DNA of 52,351 nt from Kushneria aurantia DSM 21353 (GCF_000382245.1 NZ_KB907887.1:1-52351); one strand, 5' to 3'. Counted from the stretch's first letter, positions 24,971 through 35,674 are shown. Notes: generated by a model from the sequence alone, not told the origin. Program-made: numbers and translations.

Positions 24971-26082
24971 CACCGCGCCAGCAGCACCCCGCACTCGCAG
25001 TGGTGCGTCCAGGGAAACTGGTCGAACAGCGCCATGCGCACGATACGGTGCGTTTTGCCCAGTATGGCAAGGTTGGCGTGCAGGCTATCCGGGTTGCAGG
25101 AGATGTAGACAATGCGCTCGAAGCGGGCGATCTGCGCGCAGCTTGCGTCATCCAGCCCGGCACGCGGCGGGTCGACCAGCACGGTGGAGAAGTCGTGCTC
25201 ATCAAGGCGCATCTCGCTCACCCGTTGGCCGCGATTGCTGCCCTCCAGCGCGGCAGCGAACGCTTCGCTGGACATGCGCGCGACGTGAACGTTGTCGATG
25301 CCGTTGAGCTCAAGGTTGAACTTCGCCGAGGCGACCGAGGTGCGCGAGATTTCGGTAGCCAGCACACGGCGAAAGTTGTCTGCCAGCGCGATGGTGAAGT
25401 GGCCGTTACCGCAGTAGAGCTCGACCAGGTCAGTCTCGTGCCGTCCGCCGCCGACCGGCCGGGTCACTTCACGCGCCCACTCGAGCATCTGCGCGGCAAT
25501 CACCGCATTGGGCTGGGTAAAGCTGTTCTCCACCTGCTGCCAGGCGAAGGTGCGCCCCGCCACCTCGAGGCGCTCGATAACGTCGTCGCGCGCCAGCACC
25601 CACCGCTGCTTGCGGGCGCGACCAATAATGGCAACGCCCAGCCGCGTCTGCAGCGCACGCGCCTCGCGCTCCCAGTTATCGTCGAGGCGGCGGTGATAGA
25701 TCAGGGTGATCAACGCCTGGCCGTCGAGGGTGGTGAGGTACTCCACCTGAAAAAGGCGGTGGCGCAGATCGGGGTTGTCACGCAGCGCCTCGATCAACTG
25801 CGGCATCAGCGCGTTGATGCGCCGCGAGGCGACCGGATACTGATCCATGCGCACTACCCGTTTGCCGTCGGGACGCTCGGGGTCGGGCTCGAACATGGCG
25901 TGGAAGAGATCGTCGCCGTCATGCCACAGGCGAAATTCGCAGCGCATGCGATAGTAGACGGGCGGCGAGGCGAACACCTCGAGCGGCGGCGGCGAAAGAT
26001 CGTCAAACTGCGCCTCGAGGCGCCGGCGCTTGTCCGCCAGCTGTTGATGATAACGGGGAGGGTCGACGACGGGTACGCTCAC
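24967..26082 (-). CDS. trmA: tRNA (uracil-5-)-methyltransferase TrmA
   Basis: SAM-dependent formation of m5U54 in the T-loop of tRNA. The 371-residue protein lacks a TRAM domain and the Fe-S cysteines of RlmD, which fits TrmA. Visible are the QVENSFTQPN motif, the SAM motif VELYCGNGHFTIALA (about 218-232), VDPPRAGLD, and the catalytic Cys in YISCNPDSL (about 328). The C-terminus FPWTHHCECGVLLARC keeps the catalytic Glu region. Its final codons and TAG stop fall in the end of the MITE-like element. Confidence 0.96.
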   Translation of the reverse strand: MSVPVVDPPRYHQQLADKRRRLEAQFDDLSPPPLEVFASPPVYYRMRCEFRLWHDGDDLFHAMFEPDPERPDGKRVVRMDQYPVASRRINALMPQLIEALRDNPDLRHRLFQVEYLTTLDGQALITLIYHRRLDDNWEREARALQTRLGVAIIGRARKQRWVLARDDVIERLEVAGRTFAWQQVENSFTQPNAVIAAQMLEWAREVTRPVGGGRHETDLVELYCGNGHFTIALADNFRRVLATEISRTSVASAKFNLELNGIDNVHVARMSSEAFAAALEGSNRGQRVSEMRLDEHDFSTVLVDPPRAGLDDASCAQIARFERIVYISCNPDSLHANLAILGKTHRIVRMALFDQFPWTHHCECGVLLARC

Positions 26083-26170
26083 ACGGGGGCCCTGACTGCG
26101 GCATTAACGGCCCGCCAGTGTAGCGGCTACACCGCTCAGCTCAAGTCCGTTGGCACTCCGCCCGCCCCGC

Positions 26171-26734
26171 TCACCCCATCGCGCGAGCGCCCGTCAGTTC
26201 AAGATTGCGAAATTCGGCATAGAGCTCAGGGTAGTCCTGCTGCAGACGGGCGAAGCGGGTGCGCGCCTGAATCGGCAGGGCATCGCGCAGCTCGGCGTAC
26301 TCCTGCTCATCGAGACCCGCGTCGAGCAGTGGAAAGAGATGGTCGCGCTCCTGGCGCAGGTAGTGGCGGTGGGCGTCGAGATAGCCGGCCAGCCGCTCGG
26401 TGAACAGCGCCATGGGAATAACCGCATCCATCAGAATGCTCTCCAGATCGCCTTCGAGTTCGACCAGCCGCTGGCGCAGCGCCCGCGACTCACCGGCCAT
26501 TTCGCAGATGCGCTGTCCCGAATCGGCACCGCGCTCGGCAAGGCGGTTGCCGCACAGCATCTCAAGCGGCATGAGATAGTCATCGAGATAGGCACCGATG
26601 TAATCGCAGGCTTCGCGCATCAGTCTGAAATCGGGGCGATTACCGGTCACCAGGCGGCGATGCTGCAACGACAGCACGTGCAGCAGGCGTACCATCCGAG
26701 CGTGATCCTGACGCAACTGGTTCAGCTTGAACAT
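26171..26734 (-). CDS. Hemerythrin-like HHE-domain protein
   Basis: A 187-residue all-helical protein. It starts MFKLNQLRQDHARMVRLLHVL, the first HHE helix with its His, followed by helices carrying the later ligand-type residues (LMPLEMLCGN, YLDAHRHYLRQERDHLFPLLD). The HxxxE/RDH pattern fits a di-iron hemerythrin cation-binding domain. Possible roles are oxygen or NO sensing or iron storage; none is established here. ATG 26734 is preferred over 26791 because GGAG precedes it and the domain starts there. Confidence 0.78.
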   Translation of the reverse strand: MFKLNQLRQDHARMVRLLHVLSLQHRRLVTGNRPDFRLMREACDYIGAYLDDYLMPLEMLCGNRLAERGADSGQRICEMAGESRALRQRLVELEGDLESILMDAVIPMALFTERLAGYLDAHRHYLRQERDHLFPLLDAGLDEQEYAELRDALPIQARTRFARLQQDYPELYAEFRNLELTGARAMG

Positions 26735-26775
26735 GGCGGCTTCTCCGGCAGTGGGTAGCGAGGAGTCAGTAGCTA

Positions 26776-26936
26776 GTGTGGTGTCCCACAAATATCATCC
26801 CATCATATCGGCCCATGGCGCCGCCATGCGGCGTTGCTCGTCGTTGCCATAGACCCCACTATGACGCCTCCTCGCGCCTTGCCTGACAACGCCATGCCGC
26901 CGATATGTCTTTGCGTTACTTGTGGGACACCACACC
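26776..26936. mobile_element. Inverted-repeat element with GTGTGGTGTCCCACAA ends
   Basis: The ends are perfect 16-bp inverted repeats, GTGTGGTGTCCCACAA and its complement, about 161 bp apart. A second inner match (CATATCGGC near 26804 and its complement near 26904) continues the dyad. Each end can also fold alone (TGTGG/CCACA). No target duplication is evident and no gene lies inside. It looks like a non-autonomous element unrelated to the 148-bp MITE. The rest of the interval up to 27060 shows nothing recognisable. Confidence 0.7.
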
Positions 26937-27060
26937 AGGAAAGCCTCAGTTTTCCCCTTTTCCACCCGGGATGCCAACGCCATTGGTCTTATATGGCCGC
27001 GCTCGAAATACGCTCTTTTCGGCGCCATAACGCGCCATGGCAAGGCCGCGACCGGGATAC

Positions 27061-28416
27061 TCAGGACGCCTTCCCGCCGCCGCTGCGACCATCGGTCGCG
27101 GCGACATCGAGCCCGGCCAGCCAGTCGAGCTTGTCGGCGATGCGTTTCTCCAGGCCGCGATCCACCGGGTGGTAGTAGCGCGTGCCCGCAAGTTTATCGG
27201 GGAAATAGACTTCGCCGGCGGCATAGGCGTGGGGTTCGTCGTGGGCGTAGCGGTACTCGCGGCCGTGGCCCAGCGACTTCATCAGGCCGGTAGGGGCGTT
27301 GCGCAGATGGACCGGCACTTCGAGCCCACCGGTGGCGGCAACATGCTCACGCGCCTTGTTATAAGCCACATAGGCGGCATTGCTCTTGGGCGCACTGGCG
27401 ATATAGAGAATCGCCTGGGCCACCGCCAGTTCGCCCTCGGGGCTGCCGAGGCGCTCCTGCACCTGCCAGCCATCGAGCGCCACGCGCAGCGCCCGCGGGT
27501 CGGCGTTGCCGATCTCCTCGCTGGCCATGCGTACAACCCGCCGGGCAATGTAAAGCGGGTCGGCACCGCCGTCGAGCATGCGGCAGAACCAGTAAAGCGC
27601 CGCGTCCGGGGCACTGCCGCGCACCGATTTGTGCAGCGCCGAGATCTGGTCGTAGAAGATGTCGCCACCGCGATCGAGGCGCCGGGTGCTCTCCCCCAGC
27701 ACCTCCTCAATGACGGCCTCGGAGAGCTGCAGTGGGCCGCCGCCGCTTTCCGCATCGGCCATGTCGGCGGCGATCTCGAGCAGATTGAGGGCACGCCGGG
27801 CGTCGCCGTCGGCGGCGTGGGCCAGCAGGTCGCGCACCGCCTCCGGTGCCTCGATGCCCATCTCGCCGAGTCCCGCCGGCTCGCTCAGGGCGCGGTCGAC
27901 CACCCGGCGCAGTTCCTCATGGGTGAGCGGCTTGAGCACGTGTACCCGCGCCCGCGACAGCAGGGCGTTGTTGAGCTCGAAGGAAGGATTTTCGGTGGTG
28001 GCGCCGATGAAGGTGAAAACGCCCTCCTCGACCCAGGGCAGAAAGGCATCCTGCTGCGCCTTGTTGAAGCGGTGTACCTCATCGACAAACAGCAGCGTGC
28101 GCTGGCCGCTTTGGCCGCGCTGCTGCGCCTCGAAGGCAGCGGCGCGAATCTCCTTCACGCCGGCCGAGACCGCCGACAGGGTGGCGAAGTGCGAGCGGGT
28201 AGTGCCGGCGATCAATCGCGCCAGGGTGGTCTTGCCGACTCCGGGCGGCCCCCACAGGATCATCGAGTAGAGCTGATCGCGCTGCAGTGCGCGAGTCAGC
28301 GGCCTGTCGGGCCCCAGCAGATGCGACTGACCGACGTAATCCTCCAGCCGGGCCGGACGCAGCCGCGCCGCCAGGGGCTGACCGGGCGGCGCGTCAGGGT
28401 CGAAAAGATCGCTCAT
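27061..28416 (-). CDS. rarA: Replication-associated recombination protein RarA (MgsA)
   Basis: An AAA+ ATPase related to clamp-loader subunits that acts at stalled forks with SSB. The 451-residue protein has Walker A GPPGVGKTT (56-64), Walker B LLFVDEVHRFNK (108-119), the sensor ATTENPSF and the tetramerisation region LDRGGDIFYDQISALHKSVRGS..DAALYW. It follows lolA by 9 nt in the conserved ftsK-lolA-rarA order of E. coli. Confidence 0.97.
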   Translation of the reverse strand: MSDLFDPDAPPGQPLAARLRPARLEDYVGQSHLLGPDRPLTRALQRDQLYSMILWGPPGVGKTTLARLIAGTTRSHFATLSAVSAGVKEIRAAAFEAQQRGQSGQRTLLFVDEVHRFNKAQQDAFLPWVEEGVFTFIGATTENPSFELNNALLSRARVHVLKPLTHEELRRVVDRALSEPAGLGEMGIEAPEAVRDLLAHAADGDARRALNLLEIAADMADAESGGGPLQLSEAVIEEVLGESTRRLDRGGDIFYDQISALHKSVRGSAPDAALYWFCRMLDGGADPLYIARRVVRMASEEIGNADPRALRVALDGWQVQERLGSPEGELAVAQAILYIASAPKSNAAYVAYNKAREHVAATGGLEVPVHLRNAPTGLMKSLGHGREYRYAHDEPHAYAAGEVYFPDKLAGTRYYHPVDRGLEKRIADKLDWLAGLDVAATDGRSGGGKAS

Positions 28417-28425
28417 GGCGGGCGC

Positions 28426-29100
28426 TCAGCCGGCGCCTTCGCGGATCACATCGACACCGGCGGGAATGTCAAAGCTGAAACGATCGGCGCTGATGCTCGG
28501 GTTGATCTCGATATTGTCAAACGAGATTTCGGTGCGCTGGCCGGTGCTGTCGGTCAGGTTGATACCCGCCAGCTGCTCGCTGTGAAAAATCAGCTCCAGC
28601 GCCTCGAACAGGCTGTCTTTGGCCTTCGGCGACAGCGAGAAGATCTCGGTGGTGCCCTGCTGACGGCGCGACACCCGATAGTTGTCGGTCAACTCGTCGG
28701 CACGACCGGAGAGCAGCAGCGCCGGGGTATGGGTGACGCGCTGATCCAGCGGGCGAATGCTGACCTGCTCGAGGTCAGGATCGTAGAGATAGACCTGCTG
28801 ACCGTCGGACACCACCGTCTGACGCCAGGGGTCGTCGACCTGCCAGTTAAAGCGGCCGGGGCGCGACAACCACATATGGCCGCTGGCGTTTTGCAGGTTA
28901 CCGCCACCGCCGTCGACGACCTGCTGGGTAAAGTCCGCCGAATAGGTACGCAGCGGCTCCAGCAGCGCGGTCAGGCGTGCGGCATCGGGGTTTTGCTGGC
29001 CGGCGGCCGCCGGCAGCGCGGTAACGGCGACGAAGAGCGCCAGCGCGGTCAACAGCAGGCGGCGCATCGCAGCGGGCAGAGTGCGGGACATGGCGATCAT
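28426..29100 (-). CDS. lolA: Outer-membrane lipoprotein carrier protein LolA
   Basis: A periplasmic chaperone that carries lipoproteins from LolCDE to LolB. The 224-residue precursor has a signal peptide ending ALPAAAG, then a LolA domain: LEPLRTYSADFTQQVVD, ASGHMWLSRPGRFNWQVDDPW, VVSDGQQVYLYDPDLEQV. I chose ATG 29100 (MIAMSRTL, AGGA upstream); ATG 29091 is an alternative. It lies between ftsK and rarA as in E. coli, 123 nt after ftsK. Confidence 0.95.
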   Translation of the reverse strand: MIAMSRTLPAAMRRLLLTALALFVAVTALPAAAGQQNPDAARLTALLEPLRTYSADFTQQVVDGGGGNLQNASGHMWLSRPGRFNWQVDDPWRQTVVSDGQQVYLYDPDLEQVSIRPLDQRVTHTPALLLSGRADELTDNYRVSRRQQGTTEIFSLSPKAKDSLFEALELIFHSEQLAGINLTDSTGQRTEISFDNIEINPSISADRFSFDIPAGVDVIREGAG

Positions 29101-29223
29101 GAAACGTCCTGTGGTAATGAAATCCGGTAACCCTCTGAGGGCTCGTACTGTTTGGACTGCACCGACGCGCGCGGGTTCGCACGTCGGCATGGTTGAAGTT
29201 TAACAGTTCGGCGAAGGATGGAT

Positions 29224-32200
29224 TCAGGCCGGCGGCGAAGCCAGCACCTCGCGCGCGCCGTTACTGCCCATCGGCGATACCACGCCGGCCATCTCCATCG
29301 CCTCGACCAGCCGCGCGGCGCGGTTGTAGCCGATCTTGAAGCGGCGCTGCACGGACGAGATGGAGGCGCGGCGCGACTCGGTCACATAAGCCACCGCCTC
29401 GTCATAGAGCGCGTCCTGCTCGGGGTCGTCACCCCCTTCGCCCTCGGCCTCGAGGCCGGTCAGGGCATCGGCGGAGACGCCGCCGGAGAGAATTTCGTCG
29501 ATATACTCCGGTTCGCCGCGGCGCTTCCAGTCATCGACCACCCGATGCACTTCGTCATCATCAACGAAGGCGCCGTGCACGCGGATGGGCTGTCCGGCGC
29601 CGGCGGGCAGATAGAGCATGTCGCCGTGACCCAGCAGCTGCTCGGCACCGCCCTGATCGAGGATGGTGCGCGAGTCGGTGCGCGAAGAGACCTGAAACGC
29701 CATGCGGGTGGGAATGTTGGCCTTGATCAGACCGGTCACCACATCCACCGAGGGGCGCTGCGTGGCCAGAATCAGGTGAATACCGGCGGCGCGCGCCTTC
29801 TGGGCGATACGTGCGATCAGCTCCTCGACCTTCTTGCCGACGATCATGAACATATCGGCGAACTCGTCGATCACCACCACGATGTAGGGCAGCTTCTCCA
29901 GCACCGGCGGCTGCTCGTGCATCTCCCACGGCTGCGGCTCCCACAGCGGGTCGGCGATCTGCGCACCGGCTTCGGTGGCCTCGTCGATGCGAGCGTTGAA
30001 GCCGGCAAGGTTGCGCACGCCCATCGCCGCCATCAGCTTGTAACGCCGCTCCATCTCGGCCACGCACCAGCGCAGGGCGTTGGCTGCCTCCTTCATGTCG
30101 GTGACCACAGGGGCCAGCAGATGGGGAATACCGTCGTAGACCGACAGCTCCAGCATCTTGGGGTCGACCATGATCATGCGCACTTCGTCGGGTGTCGCCT
30201 TCAAAAGCATGGAGATCAACATGGCGTTGACCCCCACCGACTTGCCCGAGCCGGTGGTGCCCGCCACCAGCAGGTGCGGCATTTTGGAGAGATTCGCCAC
30301 CACCGGATTGCCGCCGATGTCCTGACCCAGCGCCATCGAGACAGGCGAGCGCGCATTCTGAAAGACATCGGAGTCGAATACCTCGCGCAGACGGATCATC
30401 GCCCGGTTGGGGTTGGGAATCTCGATGCCCACCGTGGGACGGCCGGGAATGATCTCCACCACGCGCACACTCTTGACCATCATCGAGCGTGCCAGGTCCT
30501 TGGCGAGATTGCTGATCTTGGAGACCTTCACCCCGGCCGCCGGCTTGATCTCGAAGCGGGTAATCACCGGACCCGGCCAGGTATCGACCACCTCGGCCTT
30601 GACGCCGTACTCCCGTAGACGCACTTCGAGCAGTTCGGCCATCTCGCGCAGCTGTTCGTCGCTGTAGTTGGGATCGTGGCTGTCCGGCGGTGTCATCAGC
30701 GACAGCGGTGGCAGCCTCCCCTCCGGCGGCGCACCGGCGTCGCCGATGGGACGCTGCTGGGTCTGCATCTGCTGCACGGTCCAGAGCGTCGGCGTGCCCT
30801 GGGCCTCCGGCGTTGCGCCACTATCTTCATGGCTCTGCGTTTCATCGCTGTGCGGCTCGGGAACAGGCTCCGGGCGACGCGGCGTCTCGTCATGCACCGG
30901 GTGCTCGGGCGGTGGGGCCGCCGGCTCATATGACGTACCTACGGGCTCGAAACGCTCGTCCGAGTCGGCCACGGGGCGGGCATCAGTGCTGCCGAGCGTC
31001 GCCTCTTCAGGCGCCGGCTCAACCGATGAAGGCTCGTGCCGGGAGCTGTCGTCATGGCGATCATCCTGGGTGCTCAGCGGCGATGCCGGCTCGGGCTCGG
31101 CGTCGTCCCAGCGCAGCACTGCCGGCGCGTCACGCCACACGTCGTCATCATCGGCCCCGAACGTCGGCGCGGCGCTATCCTCAGGCGATGGCGTATGCGA
31201 CTCGTTCTCCGCTACGAAGGACGTGGGGCGAGTAACGAAGGCGTCAGGGTGCGGCTCGTCGTCATCGTCGTCGTGCGTGCGGGGCTCGGGAATGACCTCG
31301 GGAATGCGTCGACGGGTCACGTCGACGCGCTCGCTCGGCTCGGCGTCACTCTGCTGGGTGACAGACGATGCCGCGCCGAGGCGCTCATCTTCCTGTACGG
31401 CCTCGTCATCGAAGGCGCTGTCGTGATGTGAGGCGTCATCTGCTGCAGTCTGCTCGGAAGCGCGGGCTGCCGCCGCCTCGCCGCTGGGCTCATCAGCCTC
31501 TCCGCTAGCCGGAGCGGCGCCAGCGGCCACATCGGCGCGCGGCGAGCTGTCACTGCGCTCGGCGCGCATCGAGGCGCTCTCGTAAGGCTGCTGCCAGGGG
31601 ATATCGTCGCCGGTGTTCAGCGCTGCGGCCGGCTCCACGGGCTCACCGCTGTCATCCTGGGGCGGTGCCGCGGCGCTGTCCTCTTCGATATTCGGTGACA
31701 CCTCACGACGGCGCCGGCGGCGTTCGGCGAAACGCGCCATCAAACCAGGGCGTCGAACCCTGCCCGACTGCTCGGTATTGTCGGCCTCGTCTTCGTCATC
31801 GTCGTGGCCGAAGTCGATCTCGTCGGCGGCCTGCTCCGCCTGCCAGCTCTCGCGCCGTTCACGGGCGCGCTCGCGACGACGCTCGCCGAGGCGCGCGCCC
31901 CGATCACGCAGCTTTGCCGCGCACCAACGGCCGACACCCAGAACACTGTTCCCCAGTTCATCGACAATCGTCAGCCAGGAGAGGCCGGTCAGCAGCGGTA
32001 TACCGCACAGAAAGGCAGCCAGCGCCAGCAGAGTAGTGCCGTGCACACCCACCAGCAGCACCAGCGCCGCCGACACGCCTTCACCCACAATACCACCGGA
32101 GCCATAGGGCAAATCATTGCTGGCGTTGTAGAAATGCAGCGCTCCCAGAGTGCAGGTCGCCACCAGCACCAGCAGCAGACCACCGCCCCGCACTGCCAGG

Positions 32201-32649
32201 GCCACCGGGTCCCACACCATGTGGGCTTCACTGATGCGCATCAACCGCCAGGCGCCCACGCCCAGAATGCCGGGCCCCCACAGGGCACTGGCCCCGAACA
32301 GGGAATAAAGCACGTCGGCGAGCCAGGCACCGGCCGGCCCCATCCAGTTGGCCACCTCGGTTTCCGGACCGCTGTGCGACCAGCCGGGGTCCCCCTGCAC
32401 ATAGCTGAACAGGGTGAGCAGCAAAAAGGCGCAAAGCGCCAGCATGACAATCGCCACGCCCTCCTTGGCCGCACCCTGCAGTCGGGCACTGAAGCGTTTG
32501 GCGTTGTCGCGCGCGCGCGTGACGCGGCTATTGGTGGCGCTTTTTTTTCGGCTGCCTCGCTGAGCTCGCGGGCTCGCCCCCTTTCTGCTGCTTTGACTAC
32601 GACGCGCCGATGTCGACGACTGCCTGGTCTTGCTGGCGCTCAAGGCCAT
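29224..32649 (-). CDS. ftsK: DNA translocase FtsK
   Basis: A septal DNA pump that aligns dif sites for XerCD and clears the chromosome. The 1141-residue protein starts with a basic cytoplasmic tail, then four membrane helices (first near 64-84), a long acidic Pro/Ser/Glu/Asp linker (about 290-660), and the motor with Walker [15 protein letters not shown] (about 797-810) and the RPSVDVVTG segment. The gamma winged-helix domain forms the C-terminus ([21 protein letters not shown]). The start is uncertain: AGGGAGG directly abuts ATG 32649, while TTG at 32643 has normal spacing. A chemoreceptor gene lies upstream, not lrp as in E. coli. Confidence 0.95.
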   Translation of the reverse strand: MALSASKTRQSSTSARRSQSSRKGASPRAQRGSRKKSATNSRVTRARDNAKRFSARLQGAAKEGVAIVMLALCAFLLLTLFSYVQGDPGWSHSGPETEVANWMGPAGAWLADVLYSLFGASALWGPGILGVGAWRLMRISEAHMVWDPVALAVRGGGLLLVLVATCTLGALHFYNASNDLPYGSGGIVGEGVSAALVLLVGVHGTTLLALAAFLCGIPLLTGLSWLTIVDELGNSVLGVGRWCAAKLRDRGARLGERRRERARERRESWQAEQAADEIDFGHDDDEDEADNTEQSGRVRRPGLMARFAERRRRRREVSPNIEEDSAAAPPQDDSGEPVEPAAALNTGDDIPWQQPYESASMRAERSDSSPRADVAAGAAPASGEADEPSGEAAAARASEQTAADDASHHDSAFDDEAVQEDERLGAASSVTQQSDAEPSERVDVTRRRIPEVIPEPRTHDDDDDEPHPDAFVTRPTSFVAENESHTPSPEDSAAPTFGADDDDVWRDAPAVLRWDDAEPEPASPLSTQDDRHDDSSRHEPSSVEPAPEEATLGSTDARPVADSDERFEPVGTSYEPAAPPPEHPVHDETPRRPEPVPEPHSDETQSHEDSGATPEAQGTPTLWTVQQMQTQQRPIGDAGAPPEGRLPPLSLMTPPDSHDPNYSDEQLREMAELLEVRLREYGVKAEVVDTWPGPVITRFEIKPAAGVKVSKISNLAKDLARSMMVKSVRVVEIIPGRPTVGIEIPNPNRAMIRLREVFDSDVFQNARSPVSMALGQDIGGNPVVANLSKMPHLLVAGTTGSGKSVGVNAMLISMLLKATPDEVRMIMVDPKMLELSVYDGIPHLLAPVVTDMKEAANALRWCVAEMERRYKLMAAMGVRNLAGFNARIDEATEAGAQIADPLWEPQPWEMHEQPPVLEKLPYIVVVIDEFADMFMIVGKKVEELIARIAQKARAAGIHLILATQRPSVDVVTGLIKANIPTRMAFQVSSRTDSRTILDQGGAEQLLGHGDMLYLPAGAGQPIRVHGAFVDDDEVHRVVDDWKRRGEPEYIDEILSGGVSADALTGLEAEGEGGDDPEQDALYDEAVAYVTESRRASISSVQRRFKIGYNRAARLVEAMEMAGVVSPMGSNGAREVLASPPA

Positions 32650-32823
32650 CCTCCCTGCACTCACGGTTGCGTCGGCAGCCCCGGACGCGCGCCGAGCGGC
32701 GCTGGAAACGCCGCGTTTGGTAACGCCGTCAGGCTGCCGCGCAGAACAAGTTGGCGGCGCACCGCATCCACGGCGCGCAGCCAGTGTGGTTATCATACCT
32801 GGAGTTGAGGACAGGGCACAGGC

Positions 32824-32842
32824 CCCCGGCCAACCGCCGGGG
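32824..32842 (-). terminator. GC hairpin after the chemoreceptor gene
   Basis: CCCCGGC and GCCGGGG form a 7-bp stem with a 5-base loop, 9 nt downstream of the chemoreceptor stop and upstream of ftsK. It has no T tract, so termination is only possible. Confidence 0.4.
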
Positions 32843-32850
32843 ACAAAAGG

Positions 32851-34821
32851 TCAGCCGGGATGGGGCAGCGCCCCCGCTTCGGGCAGCCTGAACACGCGCA
32901 CGGCGGCGGCAAGCTGTCCGGCCTGATCGTTCAACTGACCGGAAGCGGCGGTCGACTGCTCGACCAGCGCCGCGTTGTGCTGAGTGGTCTGATCCAGGGA
33001 GTTCAGCGCGGTGTTGATCTGCTCGATGCCGGCAAGCTGCTCTTCGCTCGCCGCGCTGATCTCCTGCATCATCTCGCCCAGCTTCTCGATACGCGCGGTA
33101 ATATCGTCGATCCGAGCACTGCTTTCGTGAATGCTGTGACTGCCGCTGGAAACCTCCGCCACCATGTGGCGTATCAGCGAACCGATATCGCCCGAGGCCT
33201 CCTGACAGCGATTGGACAACCGCCGCACCTCTTCGGCAACCACCGTGAAGCCGCGACCGTGGACACCGGCCCGGGCGGCTTCCACCGAGGCGTTGAGCGC
33301 CAGCAGATTGGTCTGGAAGGCGATACCATCGATGGTATCGATGATCGCCGACATCTGCGCGGCGGTCTTTTCCAGACCCTGCATGGTCGTCGTCGCTTCC
33401 TGCAGCTGCTGCTGCCCTTCGACAGCGCCTGCCTGCACGTCCTGCGTCATCTGCCGGCTCTGATCGGTACGCTCGTTGTTCTGACGCACGGTCGCCGTCA
33501 GCTCCTCGATGCTGGCTGCCGTCTGCTCCAGACTGGCCGCCTGCCCTTCGGTACGACGCGACAGATCAAGGTTGCCATTGGCGATCTCGCTGGAGGCGTT
33601 ACCGATGCTGTCGACCGACTCACGAACTTCACCGACGATGCGCCGAAAACCATCGCCAATGCCGTTGATCGAGTTGATCAGATCTCCTATCTCGTCACGA
33701 CGACGGGTCTCGATGCGCTGACCGAGATCACCCTCGGCCAGCTGCCCCGCGAGCCGCTGCACATCGGCCAGCGGGCGACTCAGCGCGCGACGCATCAGCC
33801 AATAGATACCGCCACCGACCAGCAGTGCCAGCGCGAGTGCCAGCAGCAGAAAACGATCGCGCGTGGCGTCGGTAACGCTTTCGATATCGCGATCCACGGT
33901 CGTGGCGGCAACCACCCAGTTCCATGCTGGATAGAGGCTGAACCAGGTGGTCAGGCTACCGCGCTCACCGTTGGCAGGCGCATACTCGATCAGCCCTTCG
34001 GGCTGCGTCAAAAGCGGTGCCAGCACGGCCTGTCCGCTGTCGTCGCGCAGCTCTCCGATCGGGCCTTCACCAGGCGGAGTGCCGGCCACCACCTCGCCGC
34101 TGCGCGCGTCAACAATGGTAAAAAAGCCGCTTTCACCCACCCGTATCTCCGCTACACGTTCGGCAAAGGCCTGCAGATCAGCGGTAATATCGATACCGAT
34201 AAAGCTTATTCCCACGACCTCGCCGGCGCTGTTGGTCAGCGGCTCGTAGCGGGTGATGTAGGGCGTGCCGAAAAGCCGTGCAATGCCGGAGTAGCTCTGC
34301 CCCTGCGAAATTGCCTGCCAGGCACGCGACTGCCGATCAAGCAGGGTCCCCATGGCGCGCTCACCGTTCTCGTTTTTCAACGAGGTGGCCACGCGCACAA
34401 AGTCGTCGCCGCGACGGGCAAAAATCGTCACCGGCATGCCGGTACTCCGGGTGAACTCATCGATGCGGCGAATACCCATCAGATTGAGCCCGCCACGCTG
34501 GTCGGAGAGCATGGGGGCCATCTCGCCGCCGACCGGCCGGCTGCGCTCGCTGTCCAGTTCAAAGGGAGGCTCGAGCTGCTCGGCCTCGAAAAGGGACAAA
34601 AAACGCTCGGCCTGCTGCTGCAGGCTTTCGTCGAAAAGGCCCACCGTGTGTTTGAACTGCCCCACCTCCTCCTGCATGGCATTGACCATCTGATCGTGCT
34701 GCGCACGCTCGGAGGACAGTGATGCCCCCCAACTCAGCCCCATCAACGCCACCAGCATCACGACACTGATCAGCAGCGCCAGACGTGAGCCAAGACTCAT
34801 TCGCCGCAAAACATCCAGCAT
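32851..34821 (-). CDS. Methyl-accepting chemotaxis protein with periplasmic Cache sensor
   Basis: A 656-residue transmembrane chemoreceptor. TM1 lies near 8-28, a large periplasmic Cache3-Cache2-like sensor at about 30-315 ([59 protein letters not shown]), TM2 near 320-341, a HAMP domain, and a signalling coiled coil. The tip reads [30 protein letters not shown], diverged from the usual [18 protein letters not shown]. There is no C-terminal NWETF-type CheR tether. ATG 34821 has AGAGGTGAT upstream. A sigma-28-like promoter lies at 34882-34909. The ligand is unknown. Confidence 0.93.
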   Translation of the reverse strand: MLDVLRRMSLGSRLALLISVVMLVALMGLSWGASLSSERAQHDQMVNAMQEEVGQFKHTVGLFDESLQQQAERFLSLFEAEQLEPPFELDSERSRPVGGEMAPMLSDQRGGLNLMGIRRIDEFTRSTGMPVTIFARRGDDFVRVATSLKNENGERAMGTLLDRQSRAWQAISQGQSYSGIARLFGTPYITRYEPLTNSAGEVVGISFIGIDITADLQAFAERVAEIRVGESGFFTIVDARSGEVVAGTPPGEGPIGELRDDSGQAVLAPLLTQPEGLIEYAPANGERGSLTTWFSLYPAWNWVVAATTVDRDIESVTDATRDRFLLLALALALLVGGGIYWLMRRALSRPLADVQRLAGQLAEGDLGQRIETRRRDEIGDLINSINGIGDGFRRIVGEVRESVDSIGNASSEIANGNLDLSRRTEGQAASLEQTAASIEELTATVRQNNERTDQSRQMTQDVQAGAVEGQQQLQEATTTMQGLEKTAAQMSAIIDTIDGIAFQTNLLALNASVEAARAGVHGRGFTVVAEEVRRLSNRCQEASGDIGSLIRHMVAEVSSGSHSIHESSARIDDITARIEKLGEMMQEISAASEEQLAGIEQINTALNSLDQTTQHNAALVEQSTAASGQLNDQAGQLAAAVRVFRLPEAGALPHPG

Positions 34822-34881
34822 GCGCCTATCACCTCTTTGATTTATTGGAATCCGGCAAAATTCTTGTCGGTTTTTCATATA

Positions 34882-34909
34882 TATACGGCCATAAGTACGA
34901 AAAACTTGA
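34882..34909 (-). promoter_or_regulatory. Sigma-28 (FliA)-like promoter of the chemoreceptor
   Basis: On the minus strand TCAAGTTT (34909-34902) and GCCGTATA (34889-34882) are 12 bases apart. The FliA consensus is TAAAGTTT, 11 bases, GCCGATAA. The match fits a flagellar-regulon chemoreceptor gene starting about 60 nt downstream. Confidence 0.65.
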
Positions 34910-34976
34910 GCGCTCCTGCTTCAAGCCCGCGGCGCTAACGGCGTATGATGATCTGTAAACTCCACAGCGAGCTGTC

Positions 34977-35645
34977 ATGATCGACTGGCTGGATCCCGCA
35001 AACATCGGTTTTCCCGATCTCGAATGCGCCCTCGAGGAGCCGGACGGGCTGCTGGCAGTGGGCGGCGATCTCTCTCCTGAATGGCTGATCTGCGCCTATC
35101 GGCGTGGCATATTCCCCTGGTTCAGCGCAGACCAGCCGATTCTGTGGTGGAGCCCCGACCCGCGCATGGTGCTGTTCCCCGACGAGCTGAGGGTGCGCCG
35201 CAGCCTTGCCAAACGGCTGCGCAACGCGGGCTTTACGATCAGCTTCGATCGCGCCTTCGATGCAGTCATTGATCAATGTGCCGCGCTGCGCGCCAGTGCC
35301 GAGGGGACCTGGATCTCGCCGCGTATCAAACGTGCCTACAGCCGGCTGCACGCACTGGGGCACGCCCACAGCGTCGAGGTATGGGAAAGCGACGCGCTGG
35401 TGGGCGGACTCTACGGCGTACGTATGGGGCGCGTTTTCTTTGGCGAGTCGATGTTCTCGCGACGCCCCGATGCCTCCAAGATTGCGCTGGTGGAGCTGGT
35501 GCGCTGCTTTCGTGAACGTTTCGAGCTCGCCATGATCGACTGTCAGGTGCACACCGATCATTTGCAGCGCATGGGCGCGCGGGAGATCGCGCGGCGGGAC
35601 TTCACCAGCCTGCTCGAGCGCTATATCGATGCCGAGGCCATCTGA
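34977..35645 (+). CDS. aat: Leucyl/phenylalanyl-tRNA-protein transferase Aat
   Basis: Transfers Leu or Phe from aminoacyl-tRNA to N-terminal Arg or Lys, creating an N-degron. The 222-residue protein shows the family core: YRRGIFPWFSADQPILWWSPDPR (about 41-63), EGTWISPRIKRAY, SVEVWESDALVGGLYGV, and GRVFFGESMFS with the catalytic-site Glu. It is followed after 26 nt by bpt; both feed substrates to the ClpS-ClpA pair encoded 2 kb away. Confidence 0.97.
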   Translation: MIDWLDPANIGFPDLECALEEPDGLLAVGGDLSPEWLICAYRRGIFPWFSADQPILWWSPDPRMVLFPDELRVRRSLAKRLRNAGFTISFDRAFDAVIDQCAALRASAEGTWISPRIKRAYSRLHALGHAHSVEVWESDALVGGLYGVRMGRVFFGESMFSRRPDASKIALVELVRCFRERFELAMIDCQVHTDHLQRMGAREIARRDFTSLLERYIDAEAI

Positions 35646-35674
35646 CGCCAGCTCCGCCGTGAGGAGACATTGTG

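Noticed and set aside
27037-29130. 697-residue plus-strand frame across rarA and lolA
   Set aside because: It is the complement of two well-identified genes, with His/Arg/Gln-rich composition typical of shadow frames.
30668-31426. 252-residue Ser-rich plus-strand frame inside ftsK
   Set aside because: It is the complement of the FtsK acidic linker, whose biased codons create open frames on the other strand.
32860-34722. 620-residue frame antisense to the first chemoreceptor
   Set aside because: Shadow of a conserved gene; no family similarity.
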